NCBI GenBank assembly: GCA_003671195.1
Contig: QWPJ01000177.1
Location: 1 to 51,636, forward strand
Length of the DNA stretch: 51,636 bases
Direction: 5' to 3'
DNA from: Planctomycetota bacterium
Lineage (GTDB): Bacteria > Planctomycetota > Planctomycetia > Pirellulales > Pirellulaceae
Of this stretch, positions 35,352 through 43,680 are shown piece after piece (position 1 is the stretch's first letter; each line of letters opens with the position of its first letter). Under the pieces are notes generated by a model. It was not told the DNA's origin. It did no database searches and was given only the letters and a program-made list of their open reading frames with translations. A program made the position numbers and the translations under genes.

Positions 35352-37025
35352 ATGGAACCTGCATTGATCGACCAGATGCTTCAGACCCAGAAGATCACGA
35401 CCCCGTGGTCCCGATGGATTCCTCGCTACCTTGTGGCGATCGATCCGAAGCGCATGGGGCATTACTTTACCGACGTGCTTATCATCGGGGGTGGACTTGC
35501 CGGGATGCGTGCGGCCCAGGAGATCGACCCGTCGCTTCGGACGATGATTTTGACCAAGGACAAGGTTGAGGAATCCAACAGCGCCTATGCCCAGGGGGGG
35601 ATTGCCAGTGTGTGGGACCCCGAGGATCGATTTGATAATCACATACAAGACACGCTCGTAGCCGGTTGCGATTTATGCGACTTACGGACTGTCGAGATGG
35701 TGGTGCGAGAAGCCCCCGAGCGGGTCGCTGAGCTGATCCGATGGGGGACTCGCTTCGACCAACTCGATGGAGCGTTGGTTCTTGGTCGCGAGGGGGGGCA
35801 TTCCCATCAACGCATCATCCATGCGCTTGGGGATGCGACCGGCAAAGAGATCATGCGGGCGATGATTCAACATACCCGCAGCCTATCGAATGTCGAGATT
35901 TGCGAGGAAGCTTACACCATTGATCTGTTGACTTACGACGATCGGTGCTGCGGTGCGATCGTTTCGATTCAGCAGCGCGCTCCGGTGCTGATCTGGGCCA
36001 AGCAAACGATCCTTTGCACTGGCGGATGTGGTCAGGTCTTCCGCGAATCGACCAATCCGCGTGTCGCGACGGGGGATGGGCATGCGATTGCATTCCGAGC
36101 CGGAGCCTTGATGCGAGACATGGAATTCATGCAATTCCACCCAACCGTGCTCTATATCGCTGGGAGTTCCAGAACCTTGATCACCGAAGCGGTCCGGGGC
36201 GAAGGTGCTTATTTGGTCGATGCCAATGGCTATCGATTCATGGAGGACTACGATCCTCGGCTCGAGCTAGCCCCTCGCGACGTGGTCAGCAAATCGATCG
36301 TCGCACAGATGGATAAGACGCAGTCGGCGTGTGTCTACCTGACCTTGGCCCACCTCGATGCCCATTACGTTCGGCAGCGGTTTCCTGGGATAGCCAAGGT
36401 GTGCCAGAGTTTTGGTTTGGACATCACCAAAGACGCGATCCCGGTTCGTCCTGGCGCCCACTACATGATCGGCGGCGCGTTGGTCGACGACCAAGCTCGG
36501 ACGAGCCTACCGGGTCTATGGGCTGCTGGCGAGGTGACCAGCAGCGGCCTGCACGGGGCCAACCGCCTAGCCTCGAACAGTTTGCTCGAAGGCTTAGTCT
36601 ATGGGGCTCTGGCCGGCCGCCATGCCTCCGAAGCAGCCTTGCAAGACCCCACGGTATCGTTGAGTGTCCTACCGATCCAAAATCAAATGCAGGTTGCCGA
36701 CCCTCAAGAAATCGATCTTGCGGATATTCGCAATTCGGTACGATCGTTGATGTGGCGGCACGTGGGAGTCCAACGGACCGAGCAGAAGCTCGAGGAGGCA
36801 CTTCAACAGCTCAATCGCTACAGCAGCTATGTCCTCTCGCACCAGCCCGGTGGAATTGATGGTTGGGAGTTGCAAAACATGCTGACGGTTAGCCTCATGA
36901 TGGCCCAGGCGGCCTTGGCCAGGACCGAATCGCGAGGGGTGCACTTGCGGACCGACTATCCCAAGCTTGACAACCCGAACTGGCGCAAGCATTTGTCGAT
37001 GCAAGTTCGGGATTGGGCAGAATAA
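35352..37025 (+). CDS. nadB: L-aspartate oxidase
   Basis: The 557-residue flavoprotein oxidises L-aspartate to iminoaspartate, the first step of de novo NAD synthesis. The FAD-binding start is DVLIIGGGLAGMRAA near residue 41, followed by ESNSAYAQGGIASVWDPEDRF (near 75). MEFMQFHPTVLYIAG is near 257. The C-terminal half has RPGAHYMIGGALVDDQARTSLPGLWAAGEVTSSGLHGANRLASNSLLEG near 363, typical of NadB over SdhA. About 35 residues precede the FAD motif; an internal start cannot be excluded, since AUG codons also occur at residues 9 and 35. It ends just 11 bases from the stop of convergent fabI. NadA and NadC are not in the window. Confidence 0.92.
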   Translation: MEPALIDQMLQTQKITTPWSRWIPRYLVAIDPKRMGHYFTDVLIIGGGLAGMRAAQEIDPSLRTMILTKDKVEESNSAYAQGGIASVWDPEDRFDNHIQDTLVAGCDLCDLRTVEMVVREAPERVAELIRWGTRFDQLDGALVLGREGGHSHQRIIHALGDATGKEIMRAMIQHTRSLSNVEICEEAYTIDLLTYDDRCCGAIVSIQQRAPVLIWAKQTILCTGGCGQVFRESTNPRVATGDGHAIAFRAGALMRDMEFMQFHPTVLYIAGSSRTLITEAVRGEGAYLVDANGYRFMEDYDPRLELAPRDVVSKSIVAQMDKTQSACVYLTLAHLDAHYVRQRFPGIAKVCQSFGLDITKDAIPVRPGAHYMIGGALVDDQARTSLPGLWAAGEVTSSGLHGANRLASNSLLEGLVYGALAGRHASEAALQDPTVSLSVLPIQNQMQVADPQEIDLADIRNSVRSLMWRHVGVQRTEQKLEEALQQLNRYSSYVLSHQPGGIDGWELQNMLTVSLMMAQAALARTESRGVHLRTDYPKLDNPNWRKHLSMQVRDWAE

Positions 37026-37036
37026 GAACGGCTCGA

Positions 37037-37864
37037 TCAGGTTCCTTTGCGGAACTGTTCGAGCAATCGCCCTGGGCTACCCATGATGTTGTAGCCGGAA
37101 TCGACGTGAAGGATTTCACCGGTGATTCCGTTGCTGTAGGAGCTCAGCAGGTAGGATCCCGATCGACCGACCTCTTCGTGGGTCACGCAGCGGCCCAGGG
37201 GTGCGACGTAGTCGTAGTATTCCTGCATCTCACCGACACCGGCGGCAACACCGGCTAGGGTTTTGAGGGGACCTGCGCTCACGCCGTTGACGCGGATGCC
37301 CTGAGGGCCAAGATCGTAGGCGAGGTATCTGACGGTCGCATCGAGGGCTGCCTTGCAGATCCCCATGACGTTGTATCCGGGGACGCATTTTTCGCCGCCG
37401 AAGTAGGTCATCGTCAGGACCGACGAGTCGGGTTTGAGCATGCTGCGAGCGGCGTTGGTCACCGAGATCAAGCTGTAGACACTCACGTCCATGGCCAGTT
37501 TGAAGCCTGCTCGGCTGGTCTCGACGGTATCTCGCGTCAGATCGTCTCGATCGGCAAACGCAATGGAGTGGAGCAGAAAGTCGATTTGTCCGAAGTCCTT
37601 GGCAGCCGCGTCCATGAAGTTCTTGACCTGCTGGTCGTCTTGGACATCCAAGGGTCGTAGGAAAGCCGTTTGGGCTGGGTATTGCTCGACGCACTTGCTG
37701 ACGCGTAGGTGATTCTTTTTCTTTTCGTCATCGGGCTTGTCCGGCAAATGGGAGAAACCGCAAATGCCTCCTTGTTCCATGATTTCTTTGGCGATGGCCC
37801 AAGCGATTGAGCGATCGTTGGCCACTCCGAGAATCAGTCCTTTTTTGCCTTCGAATAACTTCAT
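37037..37864 (-). CDS. fabI: Enoyl-ACP reductase (NADH), FabI type
   Basis: The 275-residue short-chain dehydrogenase reduces the enoyl-ACP double bond in fatty acid synthesis. It has the FabI-type nucleotide motif GLILGVANDRSIAWAIAK at residues 9-26 and the YX6K catalytic pair as YNVMGICK near residue 155. The family segment GPQGIRVNGVSAGPLKTLA follows. I chose the ATG at 37864, with GAAAGG about 10 bases upstream, over an in-frame ATG six codons earlier. It is the second gene after the dihydrouridine synthase (40-base gap). It converges on nadB with only 11 bases between the stops. Confidence 0.96.
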   Translation of the reverse strand: MKLFEGKKGLILGVANDRSIAWAIAKEIMEQGGICGFSHLPDKPDDEKKKNHLRVSKCVEQYPAQTAFLRPLDVQDDQQVKNFMDAAAKDFGQIDFLLHSIAFADRDDLTRDTVETSRAGFKLAMDVSVYSLISVTNAARSMLKPDSSVLTMTYFGGEKCVPGYNVMGICKAALDATVRYLAYDLGPQGIRVNGVSAGPLKTLAGVAAGVGEMQEYYDYVAPLGRCVTHEEVGRSGSYLLSSYSNGITGEILHVDSGYNIMGSPGRLLEQFRKGT

Positions 37865-37904
37865 GGGACAATTGCCTTTCATAGAGAAATCATGGAAACG
37901 TGAA

Positions 37905-39023
37905 TCACGAGAGGTTGCAAATCGGATCGATGCTTTCTCGATCGTCCGCAGGTTCTAAGTTCGTTGGGGCGTCGATCCCGGCGTGTTTTGGGAAGTACTC
38001 TTCGACCACTTTGTGGAATTGCTCTTGGGTTTCTACGCGTGAGATGTGGGCTCGGAAATGCCGGGCGCCGTGTTTGTTTTGAGCGTAGCAGCAAGCGAAT
38101 TTTCGCATGAGCATCGTACCGCGGTGGACACCGAAGCGTTCGACGACAAGGTCGTAGTGGTGGAGCATGATTTTGCGTTGCTCTTCGATCGTCGGATCCG
38201 GTGGGATCGCTCGTCCTTCGAGGGCCGCGGCGGCTTGTGCAAAGAGCCAGGGCTTACCGAGGCTTGCGCGAGCGATCATGATCCCGTCGACGTTGTAGTT
38301 CTGGTAGGCAAAGAGGACTTGCTCGGCGGTTTCCAGATCGCCGTTGCCGATAATCGGCATGTGGTCCAGGTGCTGCTTGATCTCCGAGATGCGATCCCAG
38401 TCTGCAGAGCCCCTGAAGAAGTCTTCGGCGGTCCGACCGTGGACCGTCAAGGCCGAGGCACCGGCGCGTTCGACGGTCTTGGCCACCTCGATGTAGTTCA
38501 TCGAATCTCGGGTGCAACCGAGCCGCATCTTGGCAGTCACGGGCGTGGGCCAGCAGGCTTCGACCAACCGGGAGATGATCGCGTACATGCGTTCCGGGTC
38601 GCGAAGCAGGTAGGAACCGCTGTGGGCTTTTTCGGTGACTTGCTTGACCGGGCAGCCAAAGTTGATGTCCACGACGCTTACCCGGTATTCCTCGACAAGC
38701 CTTCGACCGACCTTGGCCATCGTCTCGGGATCATTGTCCCAGATCTGGACGGCCAGAGGCCTAGGCTCTTGGGCGATACCCCAGAGTCGGTCGGGATGCT
38801 CGCAGTCGTGTTCATCAAGCCAGACAAATCCGCTGGCATTGACCATTTCGGTGGCTTGGAGGCCCGCTCCACCGAACTCGCGGACGATCTGACGGTAGGC
38901 ATAATTGGTATAGCCTGCCATCGGAGCCTGGAAAATCGGCGGATAAACCTCCATCGGACCGATTTGGACCGGTTTCGGAGGCCGGGATGTGCTTGGTTGG
39001 GGTGAGCCTAAATTCGATTCCAT
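37905..39023 (-). CDS. dusB: tRNA-dihydrouridine synthase, DusB-like
   Basis: The 372-residue flavoenzyme reduces uridines in tRNA. It has an FMN-binding TIM barrel with FQAPMAGYTNYAYRQI near residue 36, the catalytic Cys in NFGCPVKQV near 130, the His in TVHGRTAEDFF near 200, IIGNGD and MIARASLGKPW. A helical C-terminal domain contains HRGTMLMRKFACCYAQNKHGARHFR. The start at 39023 is the first ATG ahead of the conserved barrel; a longer open frame upstream translates the intergenic repeats. Specificity as DusB is inferred from overall pattern and length. It heads a two-gene run with fabI and is divergent from DUF4416. Confidence 0.9.
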   Translation of the reverse strand: MESNLGSPQPSTSRPPKPVQIGPMEVYPPIFQAPMAGYTNYAYRQIVREFGGAGLQATEMVNASGFVWLDEHDCEHPDRLWGIAQEPRPLAVQIWDNDPETMAKVGRRLVEEYRVSVVDINFGCPVKQVTEKAHSGSYLLRDPERMYAIISRLVEACWPTPVTAKMRLGCTRDSMNYIEVAKTVERAGASALTVHGRTAEDFFRGSADWDRISEIKQHLDHMPIIGNGDLETAEQVLFAYQNYNVDGIMIARASLGKPWLFAQAAAALEGRAIPPDPTIEEQRKIMLHHYDLVVERFGVHRGTMLMRKFACCYAQNKHGARHFRAHISRVETQEQFHKVVEEYFPKHAGIDAPTNLEPADDRESIDPICNLS

Positions 39024-39060
39024 ACGTAATACTGTACCTATCTCGGAGCATTTCGCCGAG

Positions 39061-39108
39061 CCCAACCCAGTTCGCCCAGCCCAAACCAGTTCGCCCAGCC
39101 CAACCCAG
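39061..39108. repeat. 19-bp tandem repeat between divergent dus and DUF4416
   Basis: CCCAACCCAGTTCGCCCAG and CCCAAACCAGTTCGCCCAG are adjacent 19-base units with one mismatch. A third partial unit CCCAACCCAG merges into AGAGAGG, the ribosome site of DUF4416. The region also has to hold the promoters for both divergent genes, so the repeat may alter spacing or bind a regulator; neither is shown. Confidence 0.9.
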
Positions 39109-39120
39109 AGAGGACCCCCG

Positions 39121-39744
39121 ATGGGGCTGATCAAAAAATCACCTCCGAGCGTTCGATTCGTGGCGGTTTTTTCCGCGGAAGATCGTTTTCTACGGATTGC
39201 CCTCGAGCGGCTCGAGGCGCATTGGGGCAAAATCGCCGCTCTGGGCCAAGCGTTCGATTTTGTCGAATCCCCTTACTACTTGCGAACCATGCTCGTGCCG
39301 CAGCCCCCCGAAAGTAGGCTACCCGAGAGCCAACACGATCGGACCCCCAGAGCGCTCCGGAAACAAATGGCCCTCTTTGCCGACCCCTACGACCCGGCAG
39401 AACTCGCCGCCGACAAAATCCAATCGAACCGCTGGGAGCGGGACTGGACCGAGGAACTGACCTTGAGCCAGGACGACTCGAAACGTCTGATCAACATCGA
39501 TCCGGGCTATTTGAGCATGACGAAATTGGTTTTGGCTTCGACCAAGAACCGGGAGCATCGGATCTACCTTCGCGACGGGATTTACGCCGAGGTGACCTTG
39601 GCTTTTCGCGATCAAGCTTGGACGTCGATGCCCTGGACCTATGCAGACTACCAACGCCCAGATGTTCTGGAATTTCTTAAACTTGCCCGTAGGGGCTTTA
39701 CGAGCAACCTAGCCTCTCGAAGTCTCACAGAAAGCGATTCATGA
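39121..39744 (+). CDS. DUF4416 family protein
   Basis: The 207-residue protein matches DUF4416, for which no function is known. Visible features are an N-terminal PPSVRFVAVFSAEDRFLRIAL, the tyrosine-containing block SPYYLRTMLVPQPP, and the later stretch DPGYLSMTKLVLASTKNREHRIYLRDGIYAEVTLAF. It is soluble, with no signal peptide. The ATG at 39121 is set by AGAGAGG 7 bases upstream. It overlaps the WecA-like gene by four bases (ATGA), so the two are translationally coupled and may act together in envelope or glycan synthesis, which is inference. Confidence 0.85.
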   Translation: MGLIKKSPPSVRFVAVFSAEDRFLRIALERLEAHWGKIAALGQAFDFVESPYYLRTMLVPQPPESRLPESQHDRTPRALRKQMALFADPYDPAELAADKIQSNRWERDWTEELTLSQDDSKRLINIDPGYLSMTKLVLASTKNREHRIYLRDGIYAEVTLAFRDQAWTSMPWTYADYQRPDVLEFLKLARRGFTSNLASRSLTESDS

Positions 39745-40880
39745 GCCGCAGCCAAATCCTATTCGGTGCATCGGTTCTGGCCGTGTTGCTGATCGCCTGT
39801 GCGGTATCCTTGCTGGTCGTCGGTTGGGTCAAAAGGAATGCCTTAAGGCTCGGGCTGATCGATCTTCCCAACGAGCGCAAGGTCCACACGATTCCGATCC
39901 CGCGCGGGGGCGGGCTGGGGATTTGGTTAGGCGTATTGTCGGTTTTTGCGTTAGGAACCCTCGCTGTGGCTTTGGCCAATACTTGGCCAACGCTCACCGA
40001 GCAGGCCCTGCCTGCGAGCCTTCTGGAACTGATCCCTGGGATGTGGTCCAAGCTCGGTTCGATCTGGCTGCTGCTCGCCGGGGGCTCAGTGGTCGCTTTG
40101 CTGGGGCTTATGGACGATCGCTTTGGGCTCGATTGGAGAGTGCGTATCGCGGTGGAATTTGCAGTCGCCGCCGCAGTCGTCTATGGACTGAAACTCCAAT
40201 TGACCGCCTACATCGATCTGCCTTGGTTGACCCCGATCCTGAGCATTTTTTGGATCGTCATGCTGATCAATTCCTTCAATATGCTCGACAACATGGACGC
40301 CCTGAGCGCAGGGGTCGCGGCGATCGTCTCGGGAATGCTTGCCCTGATGCTCTTGAGCTCGCCTGAGCCGGCCCAAGGCCAACCGCAATGGTTTGTGGCG
40401 ATCATGGTCCTGGCGCTTCTGGGCGGATTGCTGGGCTTTCTCCGGCACAATTGGCCCCCTGCCTCGATCTTCATGGGGGATTCGGGAAGCTATTTCGTCG
40501 GTTACTGGATCGCGGTAACAACATTGTTATCCACGTATTCGGGAGCACAGGGTCAAGCTCCCCATGCGGTGTTCGCACCGCTGTGTTTGTTAGCCGTCCC
40601 GATCTATGATACTTTAAGCGTCATCGCGATTCGATTGCGTGAGGGTCGCAGCCCGTTTCAAGCCGACAAGAAGCACTTTTCCCATCGACTCGTCGAGCTG
40701 GGGATGACCAAAAAGCAGGCTGTCGGGGCGATTTATCTCGCGACGCTCACCTGCTCGTTGGGCGCTTTGCTTTTGCCTCGAACCGATTGGATCGGGGCGG
40801 GTCTAGTGCTCGGAATTGTCCTTGCGATGATGGCTTGGATCGCGCTGCTAGAGAATTTCACGAGCAGAAAACGTTCCTGA
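39741..40880 (+). CDS. WecA/MraY-like undecaprenyl-phosphate sugar-1-phosphate transferase
   Basis: The 379-residue membrane protein has about 11 helices and belongs to the polyprenyl-phosphate hexose-1-phosphate transferase family. Motifs are PNERKVHTIPIPRGGGLGI near residue 40, MDDRFGLDWRVRI near 125, the two-Asp catalytic region NMLDNMDALSAG near 175, FMGDSGSYFVGYW near 245, and a basic cytosolic loop with FSHRLVELGMTKKQAV. It attaches a sugar phosphate to the lipid carrier and so begins a surface polysaccharide. The lack of a GlcNAc-specific or MurNAc-specific signature leaves the sugar open. The gene overlaps DUF4416 by four bases and is followed by an O-antigen-ligase-like protein. Confidence 0.92.
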   Translation: MSRSQILFGASVLAVLLIACAVSLLVVGWVKRNALRLGLIDLPNERKVHTIPIPRGGGLGIWLGVLSVFALGTLAVALANTWPTLTEQALPASLLELIPGMWSKLGSIWLLLAGGSVVALLGLMDDRFGLDWRVRIAVEFAVAAAVVYGLKLQLTAYIDLPWLTPILSIFWIVMLINSFNMLDNMDALSAGVAAIVSGMLALMLLSSPEPAQGQPQWFVAIMVLALLGGLLGFLRHNWPPASIFMGDSGSYFVGYWIAVTTLLSTYSGAQGQAPHAVFAPLCLLAVPIYDTLSVIAIRLREGRSPFQADKKHFSHRLVELGMTKKQAVGAIYLATLTCSLGALLLPRTDWIGAGLVLGIVLAMMAWIALLENFTSRKRS

Positions 40881-40965
40881 CCCAATGGTCCTAGGGCTGA
40901 CAATTCGGATGGTCGTTGACGGCCATTGCATGATTCCAACGCGACTTTAACACCACGGTTTATCG

Positions 40966-43653
40966 ATGTCCTCTTGGTTGCCTTCTTCGATCGGGTCTGA
41001 TCCAGCGGTTTTGTCCAAGGAACCGGATGTTTCTGGGACTGGGTATTCATCCGAACCCCAATCGGCTCTCGGGAGGTTTGCAGAGACTGCATCTTGGGTG
41101 TTGCTCGCGATGCTGTTGGTCCTCTCGCTCTGGTGGCCTTGCGATACGGCGATCGCGGTAGCCAAGGGGGAATCGTTTTGGCATATTGGGCTTGCGCTAG
41201 GGGTGTTTTTTTTCGCTGCGATCCTCGCAAGCTCGGTCGCTCGAACGGTCGCTTGGCAACGCATGTCGGTGCTCTGGCTGCTGATCGCGATGGTCATCGC
41301 TTGGCATGCTTTGGTCACGGGATATTCGATCGGACGGGTCAACTCAAAGAATGCGATCTACGGATTTTGGCAATCGACGGCCCTATGGTGTTTGATCCCC
41401 TCGGTCGCTTGGTTGGCCCGCACTCCTGAGCGAGCCGCAAGGTTGGTCAAGCTCTGGTGGGTCATCGCCTTGTTTGTGATCTTGTGGGGATTTTGGGAGT
41501 ACGCTGTGCTCCAACCTTCCCAGCAAGCCCAGTTGGCCAAGGACCGCATCGGATACTTGCAAGCCAACAACATCGATCCGGATTCGTCGGCCGCGGTGCT
41601 GATTGTCAATCGCATCGAGAGCACCGAGGTCCTGAGCGTCTTTGCCTTGGCCAATTCCTATGCCGGTTTTCTCGTGGCCCTCTGGCCTCTTTGGTTCGGC
41701 TGGATGCTCCAGGGCTTGGGTCGATCCCCAGAGTCGCGCTCTGCGGTCAGATCCGGGGCTAGCGATGCGAATCGATTTTCCGACCGAGCCGTTTGGCTTG
41801 TTCCCTTGGTCTTGGTCATCGCCACAGCCTTAGCTCTGTTGCTGACCAAAAGCCGGACCGCTTGGCTTGCCACCGGAGTTGCCACGGTCCTTGCGATGCT
41901 GCTCGATCCGATTCTGCGAAGCGATCTTGGGAGATGGATCAAGCAAAAGCCAGGGGTTTTCGCGGGTCTTGGTGTCATGCTGCTGGGTCTCTTCGGCACC
42001 GTCTATGCGATCGATCCTTTGATTTTCCAGGAAGCGGGCAAGTCCCTGGCTTATCGGATGGACTATTGGCGGGGTGCTTGGAAACTGATCGCTGAACAAC
42101 CCTTGTTCGGTTTCGGTTCTTTGAACTTTCAGACCGCCTATTTGCAAGTCAAAGCGATTACCGCTTCGGAATCGCCTGCCGACCCGCATAACTTCCTGCT
42201 CGAGCTTGCTCACAGCGGCGGGCTAGTGCTCTTAGGGCTGACGGTCCTGCTGATGGTTTGCTTGTCGTTTTTTCAGCTTCGTTCGCGATTGTTCCGATCC
42301 GAAAAACTCAGCGAGCCAGTTTTCAGCGAGCCAGTTTACAACGAGCCAATGGGGGCCTCGATGCGCGGTCCGAAGTGGTTTTGGGGCGCAGCGATCATCG
42401 CGTCGGTCTTGGTCTTTTTGTTCGCATTTTTCACCGCGGGAGATCTGGAGCTCTATGGCACGGCAATTGTCCTGGCTGGAGCCTTTGCCTTCGGAGTTTG
42501 GCTGACTCGAAGCCCTGCGGCGAGCGCTTCGGTGTATCTGCTTGTTAAAAATCATCCGCTCTTGTTTCTCGTTTCGTTTCTAGGGGTCTTGGTCCACTTC
42601 TTGGCCTCCGGCGGCTGGATGTTCCCGGGGACGATGGTCTCACCTGCGATCGCTTTAGGATTGTGGATTGCCGGTGCCAATTGGGCCGAGTCGACCCAGA
42701 CCCTCGGCCAACCCAGTACGCTCAGCCAACCCAGCGCGCTAGGTCGCTCGAAGGGGGTCCTGGCAGCCCTGGCGATTCTCGGTCTCTGGGGATGGTCGAT
42801 GGCCATGCCCTGGTTCCAAGCCCAGAGGGCTTATGCCGCCTTCCCCAAGGACGGTAAAACCGGTCGGCTGGTGCTCGATAAAGCCATTGCCGACAAGAGC
42901 TTGCCGACGGTCGACGAGTACTTTGCTCTCGTCACCTCGGCACCCTTGGATCCCGACTTGGCGCGGTGGGGGATGGAGTTCTCGGGGGCGGTCATGGATT
43001 CGGATATTCCGGTTTCGGAAAAAGCCAGTTGGTTGCACCAGTTCCAGCAAGCCTGCAAATTCCTCATCGAAAGAAGCCCTAAGGATTCGACCGCTTATGC
43101 CGACGCGGCCGTCGAGTCGTTGCGAACCTCGATCGGTCAAACGCTCGATACGTCCCTGACCGAAGAGATGGCTTTTCGCCGCCAGGGGGGCGGACCTGCC
43201 CTCCGAGGACCCTCGGCCAGCGGAGGAGCCCGATCCCGGGGAGGAGCCGCTCGAGCGACGACCACGCGCACGATCGGAACGCAGCTCCAAGAAGACTCCT
43301 TGAGGTACTACCAGGAGGCGACCAAGTACGCGCCGGCCAATGCCGAACTGCATCTCCAGACGGCCATGGTCGCTGCGATGTTGGGCAATTGGAAAGTCTG
43401 CGAAGCGAAGCTCGATCAGGCCGAGGAAATCGACCGGGAAACCCAGCATCGTGACCGAAAAATCGAAGCGGCCCGAATCTGGATCCCGCACGAGTTGGCA
43501 CCCTTGCTCGAGGACCGAGCCAAATCGGCTAAGAAAATACCCGAGGACTCAAGCCCCCAATGGGATACGTTCAAGCGGCTGGTCGATCGGAGCGATTCGG
43601 TTCCGGGTGAACCCGTTCGGCAAATGCTGCGTAGCTTTTTCAATAAGCCCTAG
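40966..43653 (+). CDS. O-antigen ligase-like membrane protein with C-terminal tetratricopeptide-like region
   Basis: The 895-residue protein has many helices in its first 600 residues. Near residue 360 is the family's Wzy_C motif region (YWRGAWKLIAEQPLFGFGSLNFQTAYLQV), with the loop DPHNFLLELAHSGGLVLLGL that faces outward in O-antigen ligases and polymerases. About 250 residues follow, with a low-complexity Gly/Arg/Ser-rich patch (GGGPALRGPSASGGARSRGG) and a TPR-like helical pair near 795-830. The extra length over a standard ligase of about 420 residues is the unusual feature. Two in-frame tandem duplications occur at 42310-42339 and 42703-42738. It probably polymerises or ligates the glycan begun by the upstream transferase. 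Confidence 0.85.
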   Translation: MSSWLPSSIGSDPAVLSKEPDVSGTGYSSEPQSALGRFAETASWVLLAMLLVLSLWWPCDTAIAVAKGESFWHIGLALGVFFFAAILASSVARTVAWQRMSVLWLLIAMVIAWHALVTGYSIGRVNSKNAIYGFWQSTALWCLIPSVAWLARTPERAARLVKLWWVIALFVILWGFWEYAVLQPSQQAQLAKDRIGYLQANNIDPDSSAAVLIVNRIESTEVLSVFALANSYAGFLVALWPLWFGWMLQGLGRSPESRSAVRSGASDANRFSDRAVWLVPLVLVIATALALLLTKSRTAWLATGVATVLAMLLDPILRSDLGRWIKQKPGVFAGLGVMLLGLFGTVYAIDPLIFQEAGKSLAYRMDYWRGAWKLIAEQPLFGFGSLNFQTAYLQVKAITASESPADPHNFLLELAHSGGLVLLGLTVLLMVCLSFFQLRSRLFRSEKLSEPVFSEPVYNEPMGASMRGPKWFWGAAIIASVLVFLFAFFTAGDLELYGTAIVLAGAFAFGVWLTRSPAASASVYLLVKNHPLLFLVSFLGVLVHFLASGGWMFPGTMVSPAIALGLWIAGANWAESTQTLGQPSTLSQPSALGRSKGVLAALAILGLWGWSMAMPWFQAQRAYAAFPKDGKTGRLVLDKAIADKSLPTVDEYFALVTSAPLDPDLARWGMEFSGAVMDSDIPVSEKASWLHQFQQACKFLIERSPKDSTAYADAAVESLRTSIGQTLDTSLTEEMAFRRQGGGPALRGPSASGGARSRGGAARATTTRTIGTQLQEDSLRYYQEATKYAPANAELHLQTAMVAAMLGNWKVCEAKLDQAEEIDRETQHRDRKIEAARIWIPHELAPLLEDRAKSAKKIPEDSSPQWDTFKRLVDRSDSVPGEPVRQMLRSFFNKP

Positions 43654-43680
43654 CTCCTTTTCCTTTTTCTATCCGGCACC

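Noticed and set aside
38046..39005. 319-residue plus-strand open frame
   Set aside because: Antisense shadow of the dihydrouridine synthase; no ribosome site or motif.
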